From positions 310,001 through 374,000 of the forward strand of contig CANKYU010000003.1 of the NCBI GenBank assembly GCA_947488295.1: a stretch of DNA of 64,000 nt, given 5' to 3'. Positions 23,317 through 32,717 of the stretch are shown here, in pieces. This DNA comes from an uncultured Anderseniella sp. (GTDB lineage Bacteria > Pseudomonadota > Alphaproteobacteria > Rhizobiales > Aestuariivirgaceae). The notes below the pieces were generated by a model. That model ran no database searches, was not told the DNA's origin, and worked only from the letters and a program-made list of their open reading frames with translations. The position numbers and the translations under genes were made by a program. Position 1 is the first letter of the stretch; every line of letters begins with the position of its first letter.

Positions 23317-23573
23317 GGTCGCCACCTGAAGCTTGCCAACCCCGGGTTGCCCCGAGACCTGTCACTGCGCCAACCGCAGCAAGGGCTCCCCGCGCACTAG
23401 CGGGGAATGACAAGCCGGTGTCTCCATGTTGCCGGCTTGTGTGCGCGCCATGTAGGGACGTTTGCCGTCATGTTCAAGAGTAAAATTCTGCAACCGGAGA
23501 TTTTCTGAACCTGACGGTCAATACGCCGCAGTCGGCTCGGGGCTGGACGGGCTCGTGTGCGCGGCGGCAGCCG
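23237..23573 (-). promoter_or_regulatory. Structured leader region of speD-speE
   Basis: This 337-base spacer holds, in transcript order on the minus strand, hairpin ACAAGCCGG/CCGGCTTGT (plus-strand coordinates 23410-23418 and 23432-23440), hairpin CCCCGC/GCGGGG (23388-23393 and 23400-23405), hairpin CTGCG/CGCAG (23365-23369 and 23375-23379), then the upstream ORF with GCCGGC followed by six T (23301-23312). AAGCCGGC of the first hairpin can also pair with the GCCGGCTT before the T-run, so two exclusive structures are possible. The first hairpin may instead end the upstream ugp operon. Confidence 0.45.
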
Positions 23574-24404
23574 CTATTTTGATGCCGTCTGAGTACCGCT
23601 CCATGCCGCAACTGTGGTCCCGATGCCGTCCCAGCGTTTCCCGTCGAACAGAAACTCCTCGTGATGGATCACAACTGACTCGGCAGTTACGAAAGCCACC
23701 GCATAGTGCGGGGGAGTATCGGCGATTGATATTGTCGGCTCGTCATATTCCGGCAGCAGCGGATGGTTGAGGGACTTGATGGATGAAAACGGAATGCCCC
23801 GCCAGGATCCAGACATCGGCAAATGGCAATGCCCGAAAAACATGTGGCGAATGGACGGTGAGTGGCGGGCCAGCAGGGCTCTCAACGCCTTACCGTCGCG
23901 CTGGCCGATCCGGTCCATGGCAGCCACGCCCACCGGCATGGGATGATGGTGCATGAACACAAGGGTTGGTTGGCCGCGGCCGTCGATCAGCGTGTTTTCG
24001 AGCCATGTCAGGCGCCGCTCGCAATAGTGCCCGGCATGGGTTCCGGGTTCATTGGTGTCCATCAGCACAATGCGGTGATCACCGAGGCCGAAAGCTGTCT
24101 GCACAAATCCGCCGGCACTGGTGCGGCGTTCGGGAAAATGTTTCTTGAAGGCTTGCCGGTCGTCATGATTGCCGAGCAGGAGTTCGGTCGGCATGACCAG
24201 TTGTTCCACAGACGCCTTGAACCGGACATAGGCTTCCTCCTCCCCGTGATGGGTCAGGTCGCCGGTGATGACACACAGGTCGGCATCGCCATGGCGCGCA
24301 TTTGCATGCGCAATACAGGTGTCAAAACGGTCCTGTGGATTGCCGCAGAACAGGTCGGTTCCGTCGCCGGTCAGATGTACATCGGACAGGTGTATGATTT
24401 TCAT
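23574..24404 (-). CDS. GpdQ-like class III metallophosphodiesterase
   Basis: A 276-residue calcineurin-type phosphoesterase resembling GpdQ glycerophosphodiesterase. Motifs: HLSDVHL (D-x-H), TGDLTHHG, GNHDD, MHHHPMP, and FGHCHLP. The start is placed at ATG 24404, behind a gggaa site. It is the last gene of the Ugp-type ABC transporter unit, 68 bases after the binding-protein gene, which suggests that glycerophosphodiesters or similar phospholipid breakdown products are imported and hydrolysed. Cyclic-nucleotide hydrolysis is a known side activity of the family. Confidence 0.85.
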   Translation of the reverse strand: MKIIHLSDVHLTGDGTDLFCGNPQDRFDTCIAHANARHGDADLCVITGDLTHHGEEEAYVRFKASVEQLVMPTELLLGNHDDRQAFKKHFPERRTSAGGFVQTAFGLGDHRIVLMDTNEPGTHAGHYCERRLTWLENTLIDGRGQPTLVFMHHHPMPVGVAAMDRIGQRDGKALRALLARHSPSIRHMFFGHCHLPMSGSWRGIPFSSIKSLNHPLLPEYDEPTISIADTPPHYAVAFVTAESVVIHHEEFLFDGKRWDGIGTTVAAWSGTQTASK

Positions 24405-24471
24405 GTCGGGTTTCCCGGCTGGTGGACCCGACGCCTGGAATTCCTGGCATCGGGTCACTCGTTGTGTCGTT

Positions 24472-25740
24472 CTAGCTCGGGTTTTTCGGCAGCAGGGCCT
24501 GAACTTTTTCAGACATTTCCTGCAATACCTTTTCCGGCTCGTCGATGCGCTCGCGTGAGGCGATCGACTGCATGGCGTCCTCGATCACCTTGGTGATCTT
24601 GAGGCCGTTCTCGCCGGGGAAGGCATACCAGTCGCGCAACAGTGGCAACTGCTTGACGGCGGTAAAGTTGTTCGGATTTTTGTCGTAGAAATTCTTGAGA
24701 ATGATCTCGTTTGCAGCCTTGTTCGGTGGCATGTAGCCGGTGGTTAGCGCCACCTGTGCCGCGCCCTGGCCGGAAGTTGCAAACTTCAGGAACTTCCAGG
24801 CAGCATCGGCCTGTACTGGATCGGTTGCCAGAACGAGGCCGGCATTGCCGCCTGCCGGCAACCCGCCACCGTCGGCAATTTCAGGATACAGGTCCGTCTT
24901 CAGTTCATAGGTACCTTTTGAATCGTTGGTGATCTTCTGCAGCGCTGACGTTGACCAGAAGAACATGCCAACCTTGCCGGCGGAGAAATTGGCCATGGCC
25001 TCTTTCCACTCATTGTTCGGCATGTCGCATGCCTTCACCAGTTTGGCAAAGGTCTTCATGGCCCATTTGCCATGCTCGTTGTTGAAGTTGACCTGGGTCT
25101 CGTCCGCGCTGGTCATCGGGTTGTTGCGTGACCAGTTCAGCGCCTGCCAGAACCAGTTGCCGGTGACATTCCAGCCCCAGAACATGGTGTCGACATTCTG
25201 GCCCGATGTCTTGATGGCCTTGCACACTTCAATGACCTGGTCCCAGGTGCGCGGCAGCTCGCCCGTATAACCGGCTTTCTTCAGCACATCCATATTGTAG
25301 TAAGCGACCGGCAGGGAAATCGAGAACGGCAGCCCGTAGACCTTGTTGTCGAACGTCGACAGGTCGAGCATGGCCTTGTGGTAGCCGTCCTTTTCGAAAT
25401 CGGCCTCCTTGGAGATGAACGGCTCGAGAGGCTGGGCGATGCCCTTTTCCACCAGAATGCGCTGGCGGTTCAGACCCTGAAAAGTGACATCGGGCAGCTT
25501 TTTGGTGATCGATTCCTTCAGTACCGACTGTGATGCATCCTCATAGCTTTCATAAGCCGCACGCATCTTCACCTTGATGTCGGGATTGGCTTTTTCAAAA
25601 TCGCCTACAATGTTCTCGTAGGTCTTGGTGAACAGGTGAGCATAGGGGTACTGTACCTCGATCGTGGTTTCGGCGAAGGCAGCAGCGCTGCCGGCCAGAA
25701 GGGCGACTGTCGCGACAGTCATCTTCAACATGCGTCTCAT
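24472..25740 (-). CDS. ugpB: ABC transporter substrate-binding protein, UgpB-like
   Basis: A 422-residue extracellular solute-binding protein (family 1). A signal peptide covers residues 1-23 (cleavage after AFA). The body follows the UgpB pattern (IEVQYPYAHLFTKTYENIVGDFEKANPDIKV, YGLPFSISLPVAYYNMDVLKKAG, NWFWQALNW). Ligand in UgpB is sn-glycerol-3-phosphate or glycerophosphocholine; here the adjoining GpdQ-like enzyme supports a phosphodiester, but a sugar ligand cannot be excluded. It lies after the permease genes in the operon. Confidence 0.88.
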   Translation of the reverse strand: MRRMLKMTVATVALLAGSAAAFAETTIEVQYPYAHLFTKTYENIVGDFEKANPDIKVKMRAAYESYEDASQSVLKESITKKLPDVTFQGLNRQRILVEKGIAQPLEPFISKEADFEKDGYHKAMLDLSTFDNKVYGLPFSISLPVAYYNMDVLKKAGYTGELPRTWDQVIEVCKAIKTSGQNVDTMFWGWNVTGNWFWQALNWSRNNPMTSADETQVNFNNEHGKWAMKTFAKLVKACDMPNNEWKEAMANFSAGKVGMFFWSTSALQKITNDSKGTYELKTDLYPEIADGGGLPAGGNAGLVLATDPVQADAAWKFLKFATSGQGAAQVALTTGYMPPNKAANEIILKNFYDKNPNNFTAVKQLPLLRDWYAFPGENGLKITKVIEDAMQSIASRERIDEPEKVLQEMSEKVQALLPKNPS

Positions 25741-25833
25741 ATGGGGTCTCCTCTATGACGCTTTCGGTGGTGTGTCCTGGGGCCTGCTGCAACAGGCTTG
25801 TTTCAGGACGGCTTTGTCGGGCCACGGTCACCT

Positions 25834-26673
25834 CTATTTCATCCCGGTGAATGTGATCCCTTCTATGAAGCGCCGCTGGGCCAGCAGGAATGTCAGTACC
25901 AGGGGCGCAATGATTATGGTTGCCGCTGCCATCAGCGGGCCGAACACATAGCCGACCTCGGCTGTGCGGAAGGTCGCGACACCGAGCGGTGGCGTGTAGT
26001 AGTCTTCACTGGACAGCACGATCAGCGGCCAGAAATAGTCATTCCAGTGGGCGATGATCGAGAAGATGCCGAAGGCGGTGACGGCGGGAAGCGCGGTTGG
26101 CAGCATCACCCGCCACACAATGCCAAACTCCGAAATGCCGTCCATGCGCGCTGCGTCAATGAGGTCGTCCGGTACGGTCTTGAAGAACTGCCGCATCAGG
26201 AAGATGCCAAACACCGAAATCGTCCACGGCAGGATCAGCGATGTATAGCTGTCCAGGATACCCAGCCAGTAGAACAGAACATAAACCGGTATCGCCACTG
26301 CATGCGGCGGAATCAGCAGGCAGAACAGGATTAGGCCAAACACCGTATCTCGGCCGCGCCACTTAAGCTTTGCCAGCGCGTAGGCGCAGGGCAGGGCGAC
26401 CAGCAGCTGCAGCGCGAAGATCGATGCCGTTACAATCACCCCGTTCGCCATGTAGCGCAGCAGCGGTGTGGCCGACAGGGCTTCGGCATAGTTGGCGAAG
26501 CCATGATACTCGGTCGGAAACAACCGCAAGGCGCCACTGGCAATGTCTGCGGGCGACTTGAACGAGGTCGCGATCATCACCGCGAACGGCAGCAGGATGA
26601 ATATCGATCCAACAGCCAGCACTGCATGCTTGAAAAGATCGCCTGAACTGCTGTTAGCGGACACCGGCCTCAT
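25834..26673 (-). CDS. ugpE: ABC transporter permease, UgpE/MalG-like
   Basis: A 279-residue inner-membrane permease with six predicted membrane helices. The EAA loop (DAARMDGISEFGIVWRVMLP) for contact with the ATPase lies at about residues 190-210. The start (ATG 26673) overlaps the stop of the upstream ugpA-like permease by four bases. With UgpA it forms the channel of the ABC importer whose ATPase is encoded upstream. Confidence 0.92.
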   Translation of the reverse strand: MRPVSANSSSGDLFKHAVLAVGSIFILLPFAVMIATSFKSPADIASGALRLFPTEYHGFANYAEALSATPLLRYMANGVIVTASIFALQLLVALPCAYALAKLKWRGRDTVFGLILFCLLIPPHAVAIPVYVLFYWLGILDSYTSLILPWTISVFGIFLMRQFFKTVPDDLIDAARMDGISEFGIVWRVMLPTALPAVTAFGIFSIIAHWNDYFWPLIVLSSEDYYTPPLGVATFRTAEVGYVFGPLMAAATIIIAPLVLTFLLAQRRFIEGITFTGMK

Positions 26674-27620
26674 GAGTAGTGAACCTTGTTTTCGATGGTC
26701 CGCGCCTTGATGACAGTCAGGATGAAAATGAAGACCAGGAAGACCACGGTCAGGGCCGCCGCGTAGGAGGAACGGAAGAAGTCAAAACCTTCCTGGTAGA
26801 TCTGGTAGATCAGCACCATGGTCGCGTTGTTCGGTCCGCCTTTCGTCAGCACATGCACGGTATCGAATACCTGGAACGAGCGGATTGCGGTGATGATCAC
26901 CACAAACATTGTCACCGGTGCCAGCATCGGCCAGGTAATCGTCCAGAAACGTGTCCAGGCACTCGACCCGCCGTCCAGTTCCAGCGCCTCGTAGAGGGTA
27001 CGCGGAATGCCGGAAAGTCCGGCCATGAACAGCACCATGTTGAAACCGAGAGATTGCCAGATGCCGATGATGCACAGCACCGGCAGCGCCGTGGCGGTTT
27101 CCTGGAGCCAGTTTTTTGCCGGGAATCCGAGAAGTGCAAGCGTCTGCGGGATGATGCCGAAGCGGGCCGACATCATGAATTCCCACACGATCGCCATGGC
27201 AATCAGTGTGGCCATCACCGGCAGGAAATACACCGCCCGCCAGAATGCCTTGCCGCGGGTCAGGCTTTCGATGAGCAGCGCCGCGCCGAGGCCCAGTAAC
27301 AGTGAGCCGGGCACCACAATGCCCACATAGACCAGCGTATTGCTGATTGACTTGTAGAAGATGTCGTCGCCCAGCATGGCCTGATAGTTGTCCAGGCCGC
27401 GCCAGTCCAGTGACGCGTTACCCAGCGAGTAATCGGTGAATGACAGGACAACCACTGCAAGCAGGGGACCAAGCAGAAGCATGGCCATCAGAAACAGTGC
27501 CGGCAGCGCCAGCATCCAGGCCAGGCCCTGCGCCTTGAAGTTGCGCAGGCTTGCCCGCCTTCGGGTTGCAGGTGTCTGTGTGCGCTGGAGGCGGTCCGGG
27601 GACAGGGTGATGTCAGCCAT
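26670..27620 (-). CDS. ugpA: ABC transporter permease, UgpA/MalF-like
   Basis: A 316-residue permease with six membrane helices. The EAA motif (EALELDGGSSAWTRFWTITWP) is near residue 225. I place the start at ATG 27620; the frame is open further up to 27773 but that would lie wholly inside the ATPase gene. It overlaps the ATPase stop by 8 bases and ends 4 bases into ugpE, so all are translationally coupled. It is the channel partner of UgpE. Confidence 0.92.
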   Translation of the reverse strand: MADITLSPDRLQRTQTPATRRRASLRNFKAQGLAWMLALPALFLMAMLLLGPLLAVVVLSFTDYSLGNASLDWRGLDNYQAMLGDDIFYKSISNTLVYVGIVVPGSLLLGLGAALLIESLTRGKAFWRAVYFLPVMATLIAMAIVWEFMMSARFGIIPQTLALLGFPAKNWLQETATALPVLCIIGIWQSLGFNMVLFMAGLSGIPRTLYEALELDGGSSAWTRFWTITWPMLAPVTMFVVIITAIRSFQVFDTVHVLTKGGPNNATMVLIYQIYQEGFDFFRSSYAAALTVVFLVFIFILTVIKARTIENKVHYS

Positions 27621-28779
27621 TGGCAACCGCCTTGCCGCCCACGTGACGGGGCGCATACGCGCGGCACGCCACCCGTCTGCCGGCACTGTCGAAGGCCAGC
27701 GCCCTGTTGCCGTCAAAGCTGACATGAGCTGCAGATCCGATGCGCCTTGTCCAGCCTGTGCCGTGGCCGGCACGTGCCGTTATGACGATCTCCGGCAGCG
27801 CATCGAGGCGAACCTGGACATATTCTTCCGATCCCAGGTTTTCAGCATGTTCGACAATGCCTGCTGCCAGGCCGCTGCTGGATGATACCGTGATTGCTTC
27901 CGGGCGGATGCCCAGGCTGACTGCTGACGGATCCGTCACGACGCCGCTGGCCGCGCCTGCCAGCACCGCCATGCCGCGTGCCGCTTCAATGTCGACAGGA
28001 ACTACGTTGATTTTCGGCGAACCGATGAATTCCGCGACGCGAATATCGACCGGCTGGTCGTAGACCTCGTCCGGTGTGCCGACCTGTATGATGTCACCGT
28101 CCATCATCACCGCGATCCGGTCCGACATGGTCATGGCTTCGACCTGGTCGTGGGTCACATAGATGAATGTCGCCTTCAGGCGCCGGTGCAACTGGGCGAT
28201 TTCAGTACGCATGTGCACGCGCAGCTTGGCGTCCAGATTGGATAATGGCTCATCAAGCAGGAAAGCTGCCGGGTCGCGCACCAGCGCCCTTCCCACCGCC
28301 ACCCGCTGGCGCTGGCCGCCGGACAGCTGGCCCGGTTTGCGCTCCAGCAGATGGGATATATCGAGCATTTCCGCTGCGTCCCGCACCTGCCGTGCGATAC
28401 CGTCATTGGCTGTTGCCGAGCCAGGCAGAAACCTGCCGATAACCGGCAGTCGCTGAAAACCGTTAAGCCGCTGCATGCGCAACGGCATGGCAATGTTGGA
28501 CGCCACATTCAGGTGCGGGTACAGGGCGTATGACTGGAACACCATGGCCAGGTTGCGGGCCGACGGGCGCAGGTCATCGACGGTCCTGTCACCAATGACG
28601 ATCTGTCCTGTGTCCTGCACTTCAAGGCCGGAAATGATCCGCAGCAGTGTGGACTTTCCGCATCCCGATGGTCCGATCAGAGAAACAAACTCGCCTTTGG
28701 AGATAGTGAGCGATGCGTTTTCCAGCACGGTTGTTGTGCCGAACCGTTTGGACACATTCCTGATTTGCACTTCAGCCAT
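27613..28779 (-). CDS. ugpC: ABC transporter ATPase, UgpC/MalK type
   Basis: A 388-residue CUT1-type ATPase. Walker A is GPSGCGKST (residues 36-44), signature LSGGQRQRVAVGRA, Walker B FLLDEPLSNLD, followed by the D-loop and an H-loop (VTHD). A C-terminal regulatory OB domain of about 130 residues includes the TOBE segment (IRPEAITV). It is first in the ugpC-ugpA-ugpE-ugpB-gpdQ-like operon, an uncommon order for Ugp loci, which usually start with ugpB. Confidence 0.93.
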   Translation of the reverse strand: MAEVQIRNVSKRFGTTTVLENASLTISKGEFVSLIGPSGCGKSTLLRIISGLEVQDTGQIVIGDRTVDDLRPSARNLAMVFQSYALYPHLNVASNIAMPLRMQRLNGFQRLPVIGRFLPGSATANDGIARQVRDAAEMLDISHLLERKPGQLSGGQRQRVAVGRALVRDPAAFLLDEPLSNLDAKLRVHMRTEIAQLHRRLKATFIYVTHDQVEAMTMSDRIAVMMDGDIIQVGTPDEVYDQPVDIRVAEFIGSPKINVVPVDIEAARGMAVLAGAASGVVTDPSAVSLGIRPEAITVSSSSGLAAGIVEHAENLGSEEYVQVRLDALPEIVITARAGHGTGWTRRIGSAAHVSFDGNRALAFDSAGRRVACRAYAPRHVGGKAVANG

Positions 28780-28984
28780 AGCCCGTCTCCCTGCATCAAG
28801 GACCCGGATGGCTAAGTGGTTTTTGTTTCAGTGATGTGACGGCGTCTTACAGGCTGTGGACAATTGAGTACGCGCTGTTGTGCGTGTGAAAATTCCGTCT
28901 AAAGAGCGTCTGACCGGCGCGCGCGCTTGCCAGGACACGGCAAAAATTCTTGGGGGCAGCCCGAAGTCGCAGGCCGTCTTTGGA

Positions 28985-29563
28985 TCACAGCGTCTCCCGT
29001 GATCTCCAGAATTTAAGCACCGCCCTGCGCAGCAGAACAATCAGCACGATGAAGGCAACGATGCCGGCCAGAATAGCGGGTGCACGGCCCGACAGGCCGT
29101 CCATCGTGGTGACGATGCGGGTCACCCAACCGCTGAACACATAGCCCAGCGAGCCGACGACAGCGGCCCACAGGGCGCAGGCGACCAGGTTGGCAGGCGC
29201 AAATATCCGCGTCGGCACATCGGATGCCGCCAGCGCCAGCATGCAGGCAGAGCGCAAACCCCAGAAAAACCTGGACACTATGATGAACTTCACCGGATGG
29301 CCTGCAAGCAGCCGGCGGGCTTTTTTGGTGCGCCGCTGCAGCGTTTCGCTGCGCGCCACCATTCTCGGTCCGAACCGGCGGAACAGCTGATAACTGATCT
29401 GATCGCCCGTTGTCGCCCCGGCAAATGCGACCACGATCACCCAGGTCAGTTCAATCAACCCCTGATTTGCCGCCAGCGAAGCCAGCAGCAGGGCGGTTTC
29501 GCCTTCCATTGCGGTGCCGGCATACAGGAGCCAGTAGGCGTTGTTTACGAGAGCGTCCAGCAT
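28985..29563 (-). CDS. DedA/SNARE-associated family membrane protein
   Basis: A 192-residue DedA-family protein with about five hydrophobic segments. Diagnostic pieces are AGTAMEGETALLLAS, an inserted acidic residue in the GATTGDQISYQLFRRFG region, and FWGLRSACMLALAASDVPTRIFAPANLV. DedA proteins are lipid scramblases or transporters important for envelope homeostasis. It lies upstream of ugpC on the same strand with a 205-base gap, so co-regulation is possible but not clear. Confidence 0.88.
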   Translation of the reverse strand: MLDALVNNAYWLLYAGTAMEGETALLLASLAANQGLIELTWVIVVAFAGATTGDQISYQLFRRFGPRMVARSETLQRRTKKARRLLAGHPVKFIIVSRFFWGLRSACMLALAASDVPTRIFAPANLVACALWAAVVGSLGYVFSGWVTRIVTTMDGLSGRAPAILAGIVAFIVLIVLLRRAVLKFWRSRETL

Positions 29564-29794
29564 ATGGAATTGCGTTCCAATTCGGTCTGTGACAAGGTGT
29601 TGCCAGTTCGAGGCTAGGTTCTACCGGGGTTCGTTAGACCAGATGGCCCGCAGATCTTGGAAATTTTAAGGGAATGTTGGGTTCTGTCGGTTCTTTTTGG
29701 AACGAAGGACGCTCCGATATGTGGTTTTTGATCCACATTGTGGAACGACATCGTATATACCTCTGAATCAGGCGAAATTAAATTGGGATCATCT

Positions 29795-30649
29795 ATGCTC
29801 GAAAACCAGGTGTCGGACAAGGACAGAGATGCTGCGCGGCGCGAAGAGTTTCGCGTGCCGAGCAAGGAGATACTACGGGCATCCGGCCAGGTGCAATCCT
29901 TAAGCCGCGCACTGAAGCTTTTGAATGCACTTTCTTATCACGCCTCGGGCCTGTCCCTGTCGGAGGTGGCACAGGAAGTCGGCCTTCCCAATTCGACGGC
30001 ACATCGTCTGCTCACCACCTTGCAGAACGAGCGCTTCGTGAGATTCGATACCGAGCGTTCCGTGTGGTTGATTGGCGTTCAGGCGTTCAGGGTGGGCTCC
30101 GCCTTCGTGCGCTCGCGTGATGTCGTTACCATAGCGCGTCCCTATATGCGCCGCCTGATGGAGCAGTCGGGCGAAACGGTGAACCTCGGCATTTCCGACA
30201 GGGGCGAAATTGTCTATCTGGCCCAGGTTGAATGCCAGAAAATGATGCGGGCCATTGCCGGGCCCGGCGGGCGCGCGCGAATGCACTGTTCCGGCGTCGG
30301 CAAGGCGATTCTGTCCCACATGAATCCCGAAGCCACCCGAAAGGTTCTGCATGGTCGTGAGCTGACCCGTGAAACATCTCACACCCATACCTCCATCGAG
30401 GCGCTGTTTCAGGATCTGGAAGTCTCCCAGCAGCGTGGTTACGCTATTGATGACGAGGAAAACGCCATCGGCCTGCGCTGTGTCGCGTCCGCCATCTTTG
30501 ATGAGCATGGAGAGCCTCTGGGCGCGGTCTCGGTGTCCGGTCCGACGGCGCGCGTCACTGATCAGCGAGTGCTTGCCCTCGGTGAACTTGTCAACAAGAT
30601 CGCCAATGATATAACCGCCGAACTGGGTGGTGCGCAGCGTCGGCGCTAG
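29795..30649 (+). CDS. IclR-family transcriptional regulator
   Basis: A 284-residue IclR-type regulator (303 if started at ATG 29738). Residues about 35-95 form the winged helix (SLSEVAQEVGLPNSTAHRLLTTLQNERF), followed by a GAF-like effector domain (MRRLMEQSGETVNLG, MHCSGVGKAIL, GEPLGAVSVSGP). I prefer ATG 29795 because gggat lies 7 bases upstream. It is divergent from dedA and the ugp genes and may sense a metabolite handled by them. The next gene, mrp, starts 116 bases downstream. Confidence 0.9.
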   Translation: MLENQVSDKDRDAARREEFRVPSKEILRASGQVQSLSRALKLLNALSYHASGLSLSEVAQEVGLPNSTAHRLLTTLQNERFVRFDTERSVWLIGVQAFRVGSAFVRSRDVVTIARPYMRRLMEQSGETVNLGISDRGEIVYLAQVECQKMMRAIAGPGGRARMHCSGVGKAILSHMNPEATRKVLHGRELTRETSHTHTSIEALFQDLEVSQQRGYAIDDEENAIGLRCVASAIFDEHGEPLGAVSVSGPTARVTDQRVLALGELVNKIANDITAELGGAQRRR

Positions 30650-30765
30650 CCATGCTGCATGAGAGGTTAATTCGTTATTTTCCAATGATTTGAACTGTTC
30701 TTCAAACAAAACAAGAAGCAAGCCCCGGGAAAATCAACGGGGCGCGTGCGTCCAGAGGTTTTCAC

Positions 30766-31938
30766 ATGGTAGACAAACAACAAGTCATGGCCGCCCTGTC
30801 CAAGGTGCGCGGGCCTGATCTTGACGGGGATCTGGTGTCGCTCGGCCTGGTCTCAGACGTGGTCGTCAGCGGTGACAATGTGATGTTCGCCATCACTGTA
30901 GATGCAGAACGTGCCAGTGAGCTGGAGCCGCTGCGCCAGGCCGCTGAACAGGCTGTCAGCAAGCTCGAGGGCGTCGAAAAGGTCATGGCGGCACTCACCG
31001 CAGAGGTCAAGCCGGGTTCAAGACCGTCCGCCGGCCAGACCCCGCCGCCGGCTGGTGCCAGTATGGCGCCGCCGCCGCCCATGCAGCAACCTGGCCCGAA
31101 AGCCCAGGCGGCACAGACGATGGCCGGGGTGCCCGGTGTGAAGCACATTGTCGCCGTTGCATCCGGAAAGGGAGGGGTCGGCAAGTCGACTACCTCGGTG
31201 AATGTGGCGCTGGGCCTGCAGGCGAACGGGTTGAAAGTGGGCATACTGGATGCCGACATTTACGGCCCGTCTGTCCCGCGACTGCTTGGAATCACCGGCA
31301 GGCCGGAGCCGGTATCGCCGGGCTCACGAACCCTTAAGCCGCTGGACGGGTTCGGCCTCAAGGCCATGTCCATGGGTTTCCTGGTCGAGGAAGACACGCC
31401 GATGATCTGGCGTGGCCCAATGGTGATGTCGGCACTGCAGCAGATGCTGCGCGAGGTGGACTGGGGTGACCTTGATGTCCTGATCGTCGACATGCCGCCG
31501 GGGACCGGCGATGCGCAGCTGACCCTGGCCCAGCAAACACCATTGTCGGGCGCGGTCATCGTGTCTACACCGCAGGACCTTGCCCTGATCGATGCCCGCA
31601 AGGGTCTGAACATGTTCCGCCGCGTGAATGTGCCGGTGCTCGGCATTGTCGAGAACATGAGCTACTTCACCTGCACCAAGTGCGGCGAGCGCCATGAAAT
31701 CTTTGGTCACGGCGGCGCCCGCGACGAAGCCGAAAAGCTCGGCTTGCCGTTCCTGGGCGAAGTGCCGCTGGACAAGGATTTGCGCACACGCTCAGATTCC
31801 GGCCAGCCAATCGTGATTTCAGCACCGGATTCCCATCATACCGGTCTGTATCGTGACATTGCACAGACCGTCTGGGCCTCTGTCGAGGGCGATGCAGCAG
31901 GTCAGAAGAGGTCTGCACCGCGGATAATTGTTGAGTAA
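30766..31938 (+). CDS. apbC: Mrp/ApbC/NBP35-family iron-sulfur cluster carrier ATPase
   Basis: A 390-residue P-loop ATPase that assembles or carries Fe-S clusters. N-terminal MIP18/DUF59 domain (residues 1-80), Pro/Ala-rich linker (83-115), then the deviant Walker A GKGGVGKST at 134-142, DADIYGPSVPRLLG, VDMPPGTGD, and a C-terminal Cys pair TCTKCGE that binds a bridging cluster. It lies just before the formate dehydrogenase locus, whose FdhA, FdhB and polyferredoxin need clusters, so coupling is sensible although it is a housekeeping protein. Confidence 0.94.
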   Translation: MVDKQQVMAALSKVRGPDLDGDLVSLGLVSDVVVSGDNVMFAITVDAERASELEPLRQAAEQAVSKLEGVEKVMAALTAEVKPGSRPSAGQTPPPAGASMAPPPPMQQPGPKAQAAQTMAGVPGVKHIVAVASGKGGVGKSTTSVNVALGLQANGLKVGILDADIYGPSVPRLLGITGRPEPVSPGSRTLKPLDGFGLKAMSMGFLVEEDTPMIWRGPMVMSALQQMLREVDWGDLDVLIVDMPPGTGDAQLTLAQQTPLSGAVIVSTPQDLALIDARKGLNMFRRVNVPVLGIVENMSYFTCTKCGERHEIFGHGGARDEAEKLGLPFLGEVPLDKDLRTRSDSGQPIVISAPDSHHTGLYRDIAQTVWASVEGDAAGQKRSAPRIIVE

Positions 31939-32088
31939 AATACTCCACATTACCAGATTGTGAAAGCCTGTCCGGACGGCTCCGAATGTGCTTGCCTAAC
32001 GCGCCTTTGCTGCCCATTCTAGGTGCAACTAGGAGAGGAAGGCGAATAGCGTGCTCCATTTGAAGGGTGCGGCCGTCATAAGTAGAGT

Positions 32089-32691
32089 ATGGGTGAGGCT
32101 AATTTAGCGCTGTCAGTTTCTGAAGAAGACGTATTGCGGGCAAACCTCTACAGGTTGCTGGCAACGACTTTGCGTGCGGGGCCTTCCCGGCACGACCTCG
32201 ACATGTTTGCCCATATGCACGGCGACGACACGCCGATAGGCCAGGCCGTTTCCGCCATTACCCGGGTTGCCGCCAAATCCAGTCCTGAAGAGGTTTCGCG
32301 CGAATTTCACGACCTGTTCATTGGTGTGGGCCGAGGCGAACTGGTGCCGTACGGATCATATTATCTAACCGGGTTCCTGCACGAAAAACCGCTGGCGCGG
32401 CTGCGCAATGACATGGGCCTGCTTGGTATCGAGCGGCGTGATGATGTCGCCGAACCGGAAGACCACATAGCCGCGCTTTGTGAAATGATGGCTGGCCTGA
32501 TCGTTGGCGATTTCGGCGAAGCGCTGGATCTCGACCAACAGAAGAAATTTTTCCAGGCTCACATCGCATCGTGGGCCAAACACTTTTTCACTGATCTTGA
32601 AGGTGCGCGCTCGTCGGTGTTTTACGCCTGTATCGGGCAACTGGGCGCGGCATTCATGGATGTAGAGGATCAGGCCTTCTTGATGGTCTGA
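32089..32691 (+). CDS. TorD-family molybdoenzyme chaperone
   Basis: A 200-residue all-alpha chaperone of the TorD/DmsD type, likely FdhA-specific here. It has LYRLLATTLR near the start, the FHDLFIGVGRGELVPYGSYYLTGFLHEKPLARLRNDM segment and the EDHIAALCEMMAGLI region characteristic of the family. Such proteins bind the Tat leader and help cofactor insertion. It is the first gene of the formate dehydrogenase operon, followed by the Tat-signal small protein. Confidence 0.9.
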   Translation: MGEANLALSVSEEDVLRANLYRLLATTLRAGPSRHDLDMFAHMHGDDTPIGQAVSAITRVAAKSSPEEVSREFHDLFIGVGRGELVPYGSYYLTGFLHEKPLARLRNDMGLLGIERRDDVAEPEDHIAALCEMMAGLIVGDFGEALDLDQQKKFFQAHIASWAKHFFTDLEGARSSVFYACIGQLGAAFMDVEDQAFLMV

Positions 32692-32717
32692 TGCCTTTTA
32701 TGTAACCGGGCGGCCCG

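Noticed and set aside
23237..23573. Known speF-type or SAM riboswitch
   Set aside because: I could not match the conserved cores; only unclassified hairpins are present.
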